NCBI RefSeq assembly: GCF_946478805.1
Contig: NZ_CAMLDC010000009.1
Location: 1 to 64,000, forward strand
DNA length: 64,000 nt
Direction: 5' to 3'
Origin: an uncultured Fluviicola sp.
GTDB lineage: Bacteria > Bacteroidota > Bacteroidia > Flavobacteriales > Crocinitomicaceae
Positions 25,488 to 34,365 of this stretch are shown here, piece after piece. A program made the position numbers and the translations under genes. The notes below the pieces were generated by a model that searched no databases, was not told where the DNA came from, and worked only from the letters and a program-made list of their open reading frames with translations. The number at the start of each line of letters is the position of its first letter. The first letter of the stretch is position 1.

Positions 25488-26228
25488 TTAAAAAATTGAA
25501 AGTGAAACTCCGAAGGCCAACGCACTGATTTGTTCACTCTTACCACCCTTAAACTGGGGAGCCAAAGTGTAATCCGCAAACAATGCCCAATTCCGTATTC
25601 CAATACGCATGTGAACACCGTATAACAATGGATTTCTTCCAGGCAAAGCTTTGTCTTTTATTCCTTTGTGCTTGTCTTCGGGCCATACTTTTTGAAATGT
25701 CTGGAGTCGATACCCGATCGAGCCTCCCAAATGCACTTTGAAATGCTGCCATTTCGGAGTTCTGAAACGGAATTCAATGGGAATTGCCAGGATGTGATTT
25801 CCGAAGGTGTTTTTTCGATAATCCAGGTAACTCGAATCCGCATAATACCGCGTGTATGAGTTGCTGCTGTCTGCAAAGAACAAGCCTTTCGGACCGGTTT
25901 TTTGATACTTGTACGCCAATCCTATTCCGAGAGAAACCGTGTTGCCATCGATTAAGGGAATATCCCACATGGTATTGATATTACATCCGAAAGATCTCCA
26001 TGGATTTTCCCGGACACTTCCTGATTTTACCAATTGGTTATATGTCAAATCAATGATCAAACGGTCGTATTTCCTTAATTTTCCCGGTTTCGCCGGTCTC
26101 CAGCCGGTATTGTACCAAAAAATCCCCGGACGGTGCCTGGAAACCAAAATAGAGTCCTTTCCCTGAGGTTGTGCCAAACCTTGAAAAGAAATTAGAAGAA
26201 AGACCGGTAATAATTTAAGAAATCTCAT
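25488..26228 (-). CDS. Outer membrane beta-barrel protein
   Basis: About 246 residues from the ATG at 26228 (MRFLKLLPVFLLISFQGLAQ), which starts with a clear signal peptide; 11 further codons upstream are in frame but polar. The mature protein consists of alternating beta strands ('VSLGIGLAYKYQ', 'LAIPIEFRFRTPKW', 'VHLGGSIGYRLQTF', 'MRIGIRNWALFADYTLAPQF') ending in 'ALAFGVSLSIF', a typical outer membrane C-terminal strand. It resembles PorT-like or OMP_b-brl-type proteins of about 250 residues, but I cannot assign PorT itself. Its start overlaps the 3' end of galE by 14 bases, implying coupled translation. Confidence 0.75.
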   Translation of the reverse strand: MRFLKLLPVFLLISFQGLAQPQGKDSILVSRHRPGIFWYNTGWRPAKPGKLRKYDRLIIDLTYNQLVKSGSVRENPWRSFGCNINTMWDIPLIDGNTVSLGIGLAYKYQKTGPKGLFFADSSNSYTRYYADSSYLDYRKNTFGNHILAIPIEFRFRTPKWQHFKVHLGGSIGYRLQTFQKVWPEDKHKGIKDKALPGRNPLLYGVHMRIGIRNWALFADYTLAPQFKGGKSEQISALAFGVSLSIF

Positions 26229-27240
26229 TCTCCAAGCGATATTGTTCCCATTTCCAAGCATCTAAAATAGCATCTTCGATGGTTCTTTCGGTATTCCAGT
26301 TTAAAAATTTCTTTGCTTTTGAAACATCTGCGAATAATGCATCCACATCTCCCGGTCTGCGTGGACCAAATTGATAATTCAACGGTTTTCCTGTGATCTT
26401 TTCAAATAACTGAACCAATTCAAGGACAGAAGTCCCTTTTCCGGTACCCAAATTAAAGATGTCATAAGTGGAGTCGAAGTGGTAACTTAATGCTTTTACA
26501 TGTGCTTTTGCCACATCCATCACGTGAATGTAATCCCTTACACAGGTTCCGTCAGGAGTATCGTAATCCTTCCCGAAAATGGTTAACTCTTTTCGCAAAC
26601 CTGCTGCTGTTTGTGTGATATAAGGAAGCACATTATTCGGTGGTCCAAGCGGCAATTCACCCAGCTTTCCGCTCACATGTGCTCCAATCGGGTTGAAGTA
26701 ACGCAAAAAAACAGGTCTCAGATCGGATTTTCCAGCAATGTCGATCAGCATTTGCTCTGCCATCCATTTGGTCCAACCGTATGGAGAATTCGGTTTTCCA
26801 ACAGGCATGTTCTCATTTAAGGGCTCCAGACTATTGTCTACACCATAAACCGTGCAGGAAGAAGAAAAAACAATCTTGTTTACTCGAAATTCTTCCAGGC
26901 ATCCCAATAAGTTAATGAGCGAAATGAGATTGTTGTCATAATAGTACAAAGGTTTTTCCACCGATTCCGCAACCGCTTTAAATGCTGCAAAATGAATGAC
27001 TCCTTCGAATGAGTGCTTTTCGAAAACAGCTCTAAGAAATTCCTTGTCCCGCATATCACCCTGATAAAAAGCACATTCCTTCCCGGTTATCAGGCTAATC
27101 TGCTTTATGATTGATGGGGTCGAATTGGAGCAATTGTCCAAAATAACAGGTGTATAACCTTGTTCAAATAATGCAACAACCGTATGCGAACCGATAAAAC
27201 CGGTTCCACCGGTAACAAGAATTTCTTTGCTTTCACTCAT
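26215..27240 (-). CDS. galE: UDP-glucose 4-epimerase
   Basis: GalE, 341 residues, interconverts UDP-glucose and UDP-galactose and is an extended SDR enzyme. The NAD-binding GGTGFIGSH motif is at 11-19. The catalytic residues are Tyr154 and Lys158 in SPYGWTKWM, with the Ser triplet at 126-128 (SSSCTVYG). I chose the ATG at 27240 because it puts the Rossmann strand at residue 6; 29 upstream in-frame codons do not fit the family. TATCTTTA, one base off the -7 consensus, lies six bases before the ATG. It probably supplies sugar nucleotides to the surface polysaccharide genes upstream. Confidence 0.95.
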   Translation of the reverse strand: MSESKEILVTGGTGFIGSHTVVALFEQGYTPVILDNCSNSTPSIIKQISLITGKECAFYQGDMRDKEFLRAVFEKHSFEGVIHFAAFKAVAESVEKPLYYYDNNLISLINLLGCLEEFRVNKIVFSSSCTVYGVDNSLEPLNENMPVGKPNSPYGWTKWMAEQMLIDIAGKSDLRPVFLRYFNPIGAHVSGKLGELPLGPPNNVLPYITQTAAGLRKELTIFGKDYDTPDGTCVRDYIHVMDVAKAHVKALSYHFDSTYDIFNLGTGKGTSVLELVQLFEKITGKPLNYQFGPRRPGDVDALFADVSKAKKFLNWNTERTIEDAILDAWKWEQYRLENEIS

Positions 27241-27376
27241 GCGTTGTAAAGATAAGAAAAAGCGGCAGCTTTTGAAGACCGAAGCGCAATCCGTCAGCTG
27301 AAGGATTAGTGTAATGAATTGGAACAAAATGCAATTTTATCCCTGATGAATTCAGGAAAGGGGGATTTGCCGGTTC

Positions 27377-28843
27377 TTACTCCTCAGCAGCAACAGCTTC
27401 TTCATTCTCCTTGCCACCCAACATTTTAAGTACCTGAACGACGTCGATGATTCTCAAGCCGAAAACGAGCAACATCCAAAGTAAGCCAAGCCCAAAAGCA
27501 AAATACAACTGGTTCCATTGGAATCGGATCTCCAGGAACATGGCACCGATCATAAACGCGCTTAAAACCATCAGTTTCAACCAGGTATTTGATGCCAGGC
27601 GATGTTTCATCTTGTAGCGAACCACCAGGTATTGGAGAACTCCTAATACAGATTGTGCCACCAAGGAAGCAATTGCTGCCCCAACAGCACCGAGGAAAGG
27701 AATCAACAGTACATTCAGGATTGACATCGTAATGAGCGATAAGAAGGCGATCTGGTTCAATATCCGAAGGGATCCGTTTGCTGTCAGTAATGTTCCGAAG
27801 ACAACCGTGAAACACATTGGAATGAAGGTGATCGAATGGAAAACCCAGGCATTGTAGGAATACCAATTGGCATCATCATACAACTTATCAAATAGGAATT
27901 CCTTGATCCCGATAGTCAGGGTAATCATCAGGATACCTCCGGAAAACAAGATATTCAACGCACTGGTCATAATTCCCGTCGTAGAACCATTGTCTTTCAA
28001 TACTCTTGAAAACACCGGCAACAGGATACTTCCAAAAAGCACTGCAAACATCCAGCATGCATCCAATAGTCGGAAACTTTGCGTGTAGTAAGATACCTGG
28101 ACAGTTCCTGCCGGATGTAATTTCTCCAGGAATACCGCATCCAAACGGGAGGTTAGCATCATGATAATGACCAGGATGGCATAGGGATAGGATTGTCTGA
28201 AAATGGCCTTGAAAAAGTCCGAATCCCAATGAAATCTCGGAAGTGCAACAATGCGCAAATAAATGATTGTCGCAACAACCAGGGAAATAGTTGAAGAGCC
28301 GACAAAAATAATTGCAAACCATTTTAATGTAACAGGTTCTATAAACGTAGTGTAAATCAGGATTCCTCCAAAAACGAAGTAAACAGACCGTTCTACAACC
28401 GACAAAACCGCATCTAATCCGAATTTCAGCAAACCACCCGTATAAGCACGCACATAGTTTACCGTGATAATGCTTACCTGGTGCATGATCAATAGGCCCA
28501 GCACCCAAAGCCATTCGGTCGGAAATCTCAAAACAAAGAACAAGGTGAGTGTCCAGATAATATAAACGAATACAAGAATGAGCCTGAAAGTAAATAAGCG
28601 ATTGCTGTATTTATGGATCATGTGCGGATGTTGGGCAATCATCCTGGTCATGAAATTCGTGATTCCCATGTCCAACAACATCGAAAACAGGAAGGTGAAA
28701 TTGAGCATGGTCTGAAAAACACCATATGAATCGAGACCCAGTTCATTCTGCATTTTAATATCCACCAGGAATATGGTAGCAGGTTTAACAAGTAAATTCA
28801 ACAACAGCGTAATGCCTAATCCTCTTAAAAACAGTTTTTGCAT
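27377..28843 (-). CDS. Polysaccharide flippase, MOP superfamily
   Basis: A 488-residue integral membrane protein with about 12-14 helices, an N-terminus like Wzx/PST exporters (GLGITLLLNLLVKPATIFL, then 'GVFQTMLNFTFLFSMLLDMG' and 'ITNFMTRMIA'), and a C-terminal charged tail. Such proteins flip lipid-linked oligosaccharides across the inner membrane. It lies nine bases after the FkbM methyltransferase gene and is followed by galE, so these form an envelope-carbohydrate block. No polymerase or ligase is adjacent. Substrate unknown. Confidence 0.85.
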   Translation of the reverse strand: MQKLFLRGLGITLLLNLLVKPATIFLVDIKMQNELGLDSYGVFQTMLNFTFLFSMLLDMGITNFMTRMIAQHPHMIHKYSNRLFTFRLILVFVYIIWTLTLFFVLRFPTEWLWVLGLLIMHQVSIITVNYVRAYTGGLLKFGLDAVLSVVERSVYFVFGGILIYTTFIEPVTLKWFAIIFVGSSTISLVVATIIYLRIVALPRFHWDSDFFKAIFRQSYPYAILVIIMMLTSRLDAVFLEKLHPAGTVQVSYYTQSFRLLDACWMFAVLFGSILLPVFSRVLKDNGSTTGIMTSALNILFSGGILMITLTIGIKEFLFDKLYDDANWYSYNAWVFHSITFIPMCFTVVFGTLLTANGSLRILNQIAFLSLITMSILNVLLIPFLGAVGAAIASLVAQSVLGVLQYLVVRYKMKHRLASNTWLKLMVLSAFMIGAMFLEIRFQWNQLYFAFGLGLLWMLLVFGLRIIDVVQVLKMLGGKENEEAVAAEE

Positions 28844-28852
28844 TAGCGGTGG

Positions 28853-29587
28853 TTATTCTGCGATGAAAATGAAGTTTTGTGTGTGATGCCTGGAAGAATC
28901 AAACGGAACAATCCGGTTGTTCTCTCCAACAAAAATAGAATAACTGAATGATTGCAAATATTCGAAACATTTGGACCTGTTTTCATTGTCCCAAAGTTCA
29001 GCGTAAATGATCGGTTTATTGGATTCGATAATACGATTTGCACCTTTTAGCGCAAAATATTCGAAATTCTCCACATCAATTTTAATTGCCTGAACGGGTT
29101 GTCCATTTAAGATATTGTCCAATTTGTCCAATCGCACGTCCACTTCCTTACCTTCATTCCATTCTGTAATGGTTTCGTGTTTGATGTGACTGAGACCTTG
29201 CATGATTGTTTGCCCGTTTACAGGAAGAACCATTTTAGCTGTCCCCGATTCGTTACCCAAAGCGATTTCATGAATTTTGGTCGTTTTCAGTTTGAATTTT
29301 GCGATAATCCGTTTGAGAACGCTCACATTTGCAGGCATCGGTTCAAAAGCATGGATCGTCGTATTCGGAAGCTTATTGGCTAAGTGAACAGTCATTATCC
29401 CCAAATTTGCACCAATATCCAGCACATCTCCTTTACCATCTTTCAATAAGGACAAGAAGGTGAAAAAGTCATTTTCCTTTTTATCCGTGCGAAGTGTTTT
29501 GATTTTATATAGCGCAAAGACATACAGGTAGGTATTCAAACCCAACAATTTCTGTAAAATATATTTAACGCTATTCTTCATTTTCAT
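28853..29587 (-). CDS. FkbM family methyltransferase
   Basis: A 244-residue SAM-dependent methyltransferase. Motif I reads 'DVLDIGANLGIMTVHLANKL', followed by 'IHAFEPMPANVSVLKRII', which is the FkbM pattern, and 'VQAIKIDVENFEYFALKGAN' is the family's second hallmark. Family members O-methylate sugars or other small groups in polysaccharide and antibiotic pathways. The start could be 29587 or the second ATG two codons later. The adjacent flippase suggests that it modifies a surface glycan; this is inference. Confidence 0.88.
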   Translation of the reverse strand: MKMKNSVKYILQKLLGLNTYLYVFALYKIKTLRTDKKENDFFTFLSLLKDGKGDVLDIGANLGIMTVHLANKLPNTTIHAFEPMPANVSVLKRIIAKFKLKTTKIHEIALGNESGTAKMVLPVNGQTIMQGLSHIKHETITEWNEGKEVDVRLDKLDNILNGQPVQAIKIDVENFEYFALKGANRIIESNKPIIYAELWDNENRSKCFEYLQSFSYSIFVGENNRIVPFDSSRHHTQNFIFIAE

Positions 29588-29766
29588 TAAGATGCCGCGA
29601 AGTTAGGAAAAGTTGGAAAGAAGCCGGCTTATTATTTTAGATATTTTGGATAAATCATTGGTCATTCTTGGAAAAGAAGTTGGGGATTAACTTGGAAACG
29701 AGCAATTTTCTTGACAGATTGATGAGTTTTTCTAACTTAGTGGATGCTACGTTTATCTTAAAACCC

Positions 29767-30594
29767 ATGAAATTATTCCATCTTTTGTCCGTTCTAAACC
29801 TTCTGAACTTTATACCGGTTTCAGCACAAGAAAATAAGGAATTTTACCCACTTGCGGAATACCTGGTCGATTATGGCGGATGTGCCGGAAGAGATTCGCT
29901 GGAGTTTCGATCAGTAGGAAATGACTTATACCAGGACAAGGAAAAGAACCTGTACTATTTATGTTTTAACAGGTCGGATGAAACGGGGAGAGTAAAAACA
30001 CCCATTTTCATCAGGCGATTCCGGACCAATTGCGATGGAGAAGTACTAGACTCGGATTCTATCTACGATTTGAGAAAAACCGTTGATTTACCCACATTCA
30101 AAAAACTGGGCGACGGTTACTACAAGGATATTTCAAACAAATATTACTTTGAATCCATGGCTGATGGTGGCGAATTCCGGATGGTTTACAATGACCTGCG
30201 CATCTACACGCCGCTGGAGCATCAATTTTTTCGGGGAGATGATGGAAAATTATACATTCAAACCCAAAACCTGATCAGTCCGCCGGAAAACTATGGTCCT
30301 ATTTTCTATCGAAAAGTTCCGGACATCGATGTCCCGACTTACAGCGAATTCAATCCGAGTTCGGATTATAGAAAAGATAAGAAGAACATCTATTGGGAAT
30401 ATGGAACCAGTGACGGAAAATTCATTAAACAGGTTCCCGAAGCTGATTGGGAAACATTTCAGGTTATTGAACACACCCTGGCAAAAGACAGGAAATTCGT
30501 TTATGTTCAGGGGGTCATCGTGGAAGGTTTAGACCCGAAGTCCGTCAGAAAATACAGCGACTACGAAAAATTTGAGGCAAAACGCCGAAAATAG
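29767..30594 (+). CDS. Secreted DKNYY-family protein
   Basis: A 275-residue protein from the ATG at 29767, which begins with a signal peptide (MKLFHLLSVLNLLNFIPVSA). An in-frame start at 29668 would put 33 non-signal residues in front. The mature protein has DKNYY-like repeats: 'YYKDISNKYYFESM', 'SSDYRKDKKNIYWEYG', 'LAKDRKFVYVQGVIVEGLDP'. These are Tyr/Lys/Asp-rich beta units found in Bacteroidota and Fusobacteria surface proteins of unknown function. It is divergent from the FkbM gene. TACGTTTA, one base off a -7 box, lies about 20 bp upstream. No enzymatic motif seen. Confidence 0.75.
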   Translation: MKLFHLLSVLNLLNFIPVSAQENKEFYPLAEYLVDYGGCAGRDSLEFRSVGNDLYQDKEKNLYYLCFNRSDETGRVKTPIFIRRFRTNCDGEVLDSDSIYDLRKTVDLPTFKKLGDGYYKDISNKYYFESMADGGEFRMVYNDLRIYTPLEHQFFRGDDGKLYIQTQNLISPPENYGPIFYRKVPDIDVPTYSEFNPSSDYRKDKKNIYWEYGTSDGKFIKQVPEADWETFQVIEHTLAKDRKFVYVQGVIVEGLDPKSVRKYSDYEKFEAKRRK

Positions 30595-30595
30595 G

Positions 30596-31119
30596 CTAAC
30601 ACTTTCTCGAATAGGTTTTTCCCGCTATTGAGATGGTTTCTTTTCCCGCTTCGAAATAAATCGTCAGTTCTTCTCCTTCCTGTTCCAAATAAAAGATGAT
30701 CCGGGAATTTTTCTCGTCCAGGAAACCTTCTACTCTCTCGACAGCTTCCGCTTTATTCTTCGAAAGAACCAATTGAAACCGGAAACTGCTCATCGGAACA
30801 ATTTGGATGTAACTTTCACCTTCTCCTTGCCAATGTCCGAGTAATTTGTCCGTGAAATCATTGTTAGTAATTGATTCGTAGTTACTAGTAAACGACTGAT
30901 CCAACGTAATATAATTCAAGACCAATGAACTCGCCGTTTGCTTTTTGATCAGGTAATCGGTCTTTTGGATTTTTCCTGTTTTTTTGGATCGGATTTCGGT
31001 AAATAAGTGATTTCCTTTGACCCACCAGGTTTATAACATGTTGAGTCTGTTAAACCAAGTTGAGCTTTCCCTGAGAGAAAAGAAAAAATGCAAAAAAGTG
31101 TCAGAAATTGTGTCTTCAT
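30596..31119 (-). pseudogene. Frameshifted gene for a secreted protein
   Basis: Two overlapping open frames together form one gene of 524 bp, one base short of 175 codons. The first (ATG at 31119) encodes a signal peptide, MKTQFLTLFCIFSFLSGKAQ, then LGLTDSTCYK, and stops at 30949-30951. The second opens after the stop at 31031-31033 and reads TWWVKGNHLFTEIRSK to the end at 30596, including 'LLGHWQGEGESYIQIVP' and 'IYFEAGKETISIAGKTYSRK'. The shift must lie near 31020-31035, around CCTGGTGGGTC. A shorter reading starting at TTG 30925 would lack a signal. The product is about 174 residues, of unknown function. Cause: mutation, programmed shift or sequencing error. Confidence 0.7.
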
Positions 31120-31265
31120 TCAGAGTAAGATAATAGAAGTTATTCTATTCATTACAAAGTAGATGTGAATTATTAGAATTTGAGTTATAACTAACAAAAT
31201 GGGTGCTGAGTTGATTTTTTAATCAAAAAAAGATTATTATCTAGTCTGTTGGCCGTTTTATTTAT

Positions 31266-31273
31266 TATCTTTG
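31266..31273 (+). promoter_or_regulatory. -7 box for lipoprotein gene
   Basis: TATCTTTG is an exact TAnnTTTG match 27 bp before the ATG at 31301. No well-placed TTTG was found. An inverted repeat TTGATT-TTTT-AATCAA lies upstream at 31211-31226. Confidence 0.45.
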
Positions 31274-31300
31274 TACTCTAATAATTTAATTTAATCACAT

Positions 31301-32173
31301 ATGAAAAATCAAATCACCTTGAAAGGTGGAATTGTCTTGATGGCAATGTCCTTGATGTTCTTCACATCTTGTAAAAAAGAAGAAATCACATCAAAAAAAT
31401 CAATGGAACAATCAGAAAACCATGGAATTGATACTCCAAATTATAAGTTTTCTGCTGTTGCTAAAATCCCGGGAGAAAATCCGGAAAATGGGTTCTTATT
31501 GTTAACAGTTTCTTCGGATGATGAAGCATTTTTGAAGAAGTATGTTGAAAAACTGGAGCAGACAAAAATCAGCATGCAGGAGGTGAATTCAACCTATCAG
31601 GATGAAAAAGATATGAAACCTCTTTTTGATGAAAAAGAATCCGCTTCTCCTGTCGGACTTGATTTCAATTGGAACAATTTTAAGTTCAATCGTGAAAAAG
31701 GAAAGTTTTATAAAGTATGTGCTCTGGGAGCGGACGAAAGTAAATCGTTGGTTTATTATACGGCTTTCAATGGGGCCAACTTTAATTTTGGATTTGGGTT
31801 TGCAGCCGTAAATATTTATAGTACTTATAGATATTGGAACATTAATACCTTTAGTTACGAGAACATGAACAATTGCAATTGGGGCTTAAGTAATGGATCA
31901 TCTGTTTTTTATACGCAAACATTAAGTTATCATGGGAATTTAGAAGTAAGATGTTTTCAACCAGTTAGCTACCCAACTCCATTCGATTACTTTGGATTTA
32001 GTTATTTCACGATAAATAACATTACTACTTACTTCAGACCAAGATTAAATTATACAAGTCCAGACATGCCAAGCAGTTACAAAGATGAAAACGCCATCAT
32101 AACAGGTGGAGGAGTTTCCACTAAAAAACAGGAAGGTTCCCCTGCTGATTTAACATTCTATATCGCTGGATAA
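31301..32173 (+). CDS. Lipoprotein of unknown function
   Basis: A 290-residue lipoprotein with signal KGGIVLMAMSLMFFTSC and lipobox Cys24, followed by KKEE. Residues about 55-115 contain a charged helical segment ('DDEAFLKKYVEKLEQTKISM'). The C-terminal 160 residues are rich in Phe, Tyr and Asn ('NFNFGFGFAAVNIYSTYRYW'), suggesting a beta-rich exposed domain. I recognise no family. It has a -7 box upstream and an excellent terminator immediately downstream, so it is monocistronic. Confidence 0.75.
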   Translation: MKNQITLKGGIVLMAMSLMFFTSCKKEEITSKKSMEQSENHGIDTPNYKFSAVAKIPGENPENGFLLLTVSSDDEAFLKKYVEKLEQTKISMQEVNSTYQDEKDMKPLFDEKESASPVGLDFNWNNFKFNREKGKFYKVCALGADESKSLVYYTAFNGANFNFGFGFAAVNIYSTYRYWNINTFSYENMNNCNWGLSNGSSVFYTQTLSYHGNLEVRCFQPVSYPTPFDYFGFSYFTINNITTYFRPRLNYTSPDMPSSYKDENAIITGGGVSTKKQEGSPADLTFYIAG

Positions 32174-32192
32174 GTAATTTTTATTGTTTGTG

Positions 32193-32215
32193 AGGGTGCT
32201 TCGGCACCCTTTTTT
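32193..32215 (+). terminator. Terminator with UUCG tetraloop
   Basis: AGGGTGC-TTCG-GCACCCT followed by T6 is a perfect 7-bp stem capped by a C(UUCG)G tetraloop, 20 bp after the lipoprotein stop. Confidence 0.93.
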
Positions 32216-32263
32216 AATACCTTCTTTTCTATCATTTCCCCAATAGTTTGTAACTTCGAGCCC

Positions 32264-33388
32264 ATGCGCATCGGAGTAAACACTCGTTTCTTATTGTCTT
32301 CCAAAATGGAAGGTTTTGGTTGGTACACTTACGAAGTGGTGAAACGCATGGTGGAAGCTCATCCGGAGCATGAATTCGTGTTTTTCTTTGACCGGGCTTT
32401 TGATCCGAAGTTTGTCTTTGCAAAAAATGTCACTCCCGTTGTTCTGTTTCCTCCCGCACGTCATCCGATCCTCTTTATCTGGTGGTTCGAACGATCCATC
32501 AAACGCGCTTTGAAAAAATACAAAATCGATGTGTTCTATTCACCAGATGGGTATCTTTCTTTGAAATCTCCCGTTCCACAGGTTGGAGTAATTCACGATT
32601 TGAATTTCGAACACCATCCGGAAGATATTCCGGCGAGCCCTTTAAGGTATTTACGCAAGTTCTTTCCGAAATTTGCGAAAAAGGCAAGCCATATCCTGAC
32701 TGTTTCCGAATATTCCAAACAAGACATCATTCAATCTTACGGGATTTCACCTTCCAAAATCACGGTTGCATGGAACGGTGCATCCGAGTCATTCGTTGCT
32801 TTGTCTTCGGATGAAATCGAGAAAATCCGTACTGAAAAAACGAAAGGTCGGCCATACTTTATTTTCGTTGGTGCAATCCATCCTCGTAAGAATGTGGGAC
32901 GTCTGATCGAAGCCTTTGAGAAGTTCGCACAAGTTAATCCGGATATCGATTTGTTGATTGTAGGGGAAAGTCTTTGGGCAAACAAAGCCTCTTCTATTCC
33001 GGAAGTTTCGGAAGAGTTGAAAAAACGGATCCTGTTTTCAGGCCATGTTTCCTTGAGCGAATTGAATCAATTAATGGGTGCAGCCTTTGCGCTTGCTTAT
33101 ATTCCATATTTTGAAGGATTCGGAATTCCATTGGTGGAAGCCATGCGTTGCGGAATACCGATTATCTCCGGGAATCTAACTTGTTTGCCGGAAGTAGCCG
33201 GAAACGCTGCTATTTATGTTAATCCATTTGATACGGATGAAGTTTCCAAAGCAATGATCCAATTAGTTTCAGACGAACAGAAATACACAGAATTGGCTCA
33301 AAAAAGTTTGCAACGCGCATCTTTATTTTCATGGGATCATACGGCAGAAGCTACTTGGCGCGTTATAGAGAATATCCGGAAAACATGA
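32264..33388 (+). CDS. Family 4-type glycosyltransferase
   Basis: A 374-residue GT-B glycosyltransferase. 'MRIGVNTRFLLSSKMEGFGW' is a typical GT4 N-terminus, 'HILTVSEYSKQDI' and 'YFIFVGAIHPRKNVGRLIEA' mark the domain boundary, and the E-x7-E motif is Glu284/Glu292 in FEGFGIPLVEAM. It probably transfers a sugar from a nucleotide donor to a growing surface glycan on the inner face of the membrane. Its stop overlaps the start of the GH114-like lipoprotein gene by four bases. TAACTTCG, one base off a -7 box, lies five bases before the ATG. Confidence 0.92.
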   Translation: MRIGVNTRFLLSSKMEGFGWYTYEVVKRMVEAHPEHEFVFFFDRAFDPKFVFAKNVTPVVLFPPARHPILFIWWFERSIKRALKKYKIDVFYSPDGYLSLKSPVPQVGVIHDLNFEHHPEDIPASPLRYLRKFFPKFAKKASHILTVSEYSKQDIIQSYGISPSKITVAWNGASESFVALSSDEIEKIRTEKTKGRPYFIFVGAIHPRKNVGRLIEAFEKFAQVNPDIDLLIVGESLWANKASSIPEVSEELKKRILFSGHVSLSELNQLMGAAFALAYIPYFEGFGIPLVEAMRCGIPIISGNLTCLPEVAGNAAIYVNPFDTDEVSKAMIQLVSDEQKYTELAQKSLQRASLFSWDHTAEATWRVIENIRKT

Positions 33389-34323
33389 GAAATACGGTTT
33401 TGTTCCTTCTAATCGGTTTGTGTGGTTTTTCATGCAAGGAAAAGAAGAGTTTGAAAGCAGGTGCCAAAATGCAGGATTTCATCGTTGCCATCAGTGAGTA
33501 TGCCCGTGCCCAAGACCCCAATTTTATCCTGATTCCTCAAAATGGTGAAGAAATTCTATTTGACGATATTGATCCGGAAAAAGGAGTGAATACACGCCTC
33601 ATCCAGGCAATTGACGGATATGGTGTGGAAGAGTTATTCTTCAATGGAGATTACGCTGCCGATGATTATCGCTTGGGAATGTTGCGGAAAGTCAACTCGA
33701 CACTGAAAGTCATGGTGGCCGATTACGTAGACAACGATGGAGATACAAGCAGTTCCTTTCAGTTTGCAGATGCAGATCAATTCATTGCTTTTCCGAGGGT
33801 GAACGCAAATTACGATTATAAGACTATTCCGGGAACTGTTCATCATGAAAACACGGACAATATTCAAACCTTAGCCCAGGCACAAAATTACCTGTATCTC
33901 ATCAGCACTGATAATTATGCAGATAAAGGCACTTTTCTTTCTGCGATCCAACAAACCAATTTTGATGTCGTAATTATCGATGCGTTTTTTGGAGACGACT
34001 TATTGACTTCGGGAGAAGTTGCAAGTCTGAAGACCAAGTTAAACGGTGCACAACGCCTGGTGATTTCCTATATGAATATCGGTTCGGCAGAAAAGTATCG
34101 CTATTACTGGAAAAAGACCTGGGGAGTACATCATCCGCTTTGGTTAAAAAAGAAGTACGACGGATACAAAGACGAAATCTGGGTGAAATTCTGGAAAGAT
34201 GAATGGCAGGAGATCATTTACGGGAATGACGATTCATACACCAAAAAATTACTGAATGCCGGTTTTGACGGAGCATATCTGGATAATGTGGAAGCCTATT
34301 ATTTCCTTTATCACAAAAATTGA
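33385..34323 (+). CDS. GH114-like (TM1410/MJ1477) lipoprotein
   Basis: A 312-residue lipoprotein from the ATG at 33385, with signal MRNTVLFLLIGLCGFSC and lipobox Cys17. The body matches the TM1410/MJ1477 family of TIM-barrel putative glycoside hydrolases related to GH114 endo-alpha-1,4-polygalactosaminidase: 'FDVVIIDAFFGD', 'RLVISYMNIGSAEKYRYYWK', and near the end 'GFDGAYLDNVEAYYF'. Asp and Glu residues in the latter segments are the candidate catalytic residues. It is translationally coupled to a glycosyltransferase (ATGA overlap), suggesting a synthesis/trimming pair for an amino-sugar polymer, comparable in logic to PelA with Pel synthase. That comparison is inference. Confidence 0.8.
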   Translation: MRNTVLFLLIGLCGFSCKEKKSLKAGAKMQDFIVAISEYARAQDPNFILIPQNGEEILFDDIDPEKGVNTRLIQAIDGYGVEELFFNGDYAADDYRLGMLRKVNSTLKVMVADYVDNDGDTSSSFQFADADQFIAFPRVNANYDYKTIPGTVHHENTDNIQTLAQAQNYLYLISTDNYADKGTFLSAIQQTNFDVVIIDAFFGDDLLTSGEVASLKTKLNGAQRLVISYMNIGSAEKYRYYWKKTWGVHHPLWLKKKYDGYKDEIWVKFWKDEWQEIIYGNDDSYTKKLLNAGFDGAYLDNVEAYYFLYHKN

Positions 34324-34365
34324 CACTTCTATTTTTCACCGCAAGGAATGAAAGAACGAAAGGGG

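Noticed and set aside
25488..26228. Assignment of the beta-barrel protein as PorT
   Set aside because: Size fits, but I see no PorT-specific motif; called only as an outer membrane barrel.
27888..28514. 208-codon minus-strand frame inside the flippase gene
   Set aside because: Shadow frame of the well-supported flippase; Cys/His-rich composition typical of off-frame translation.
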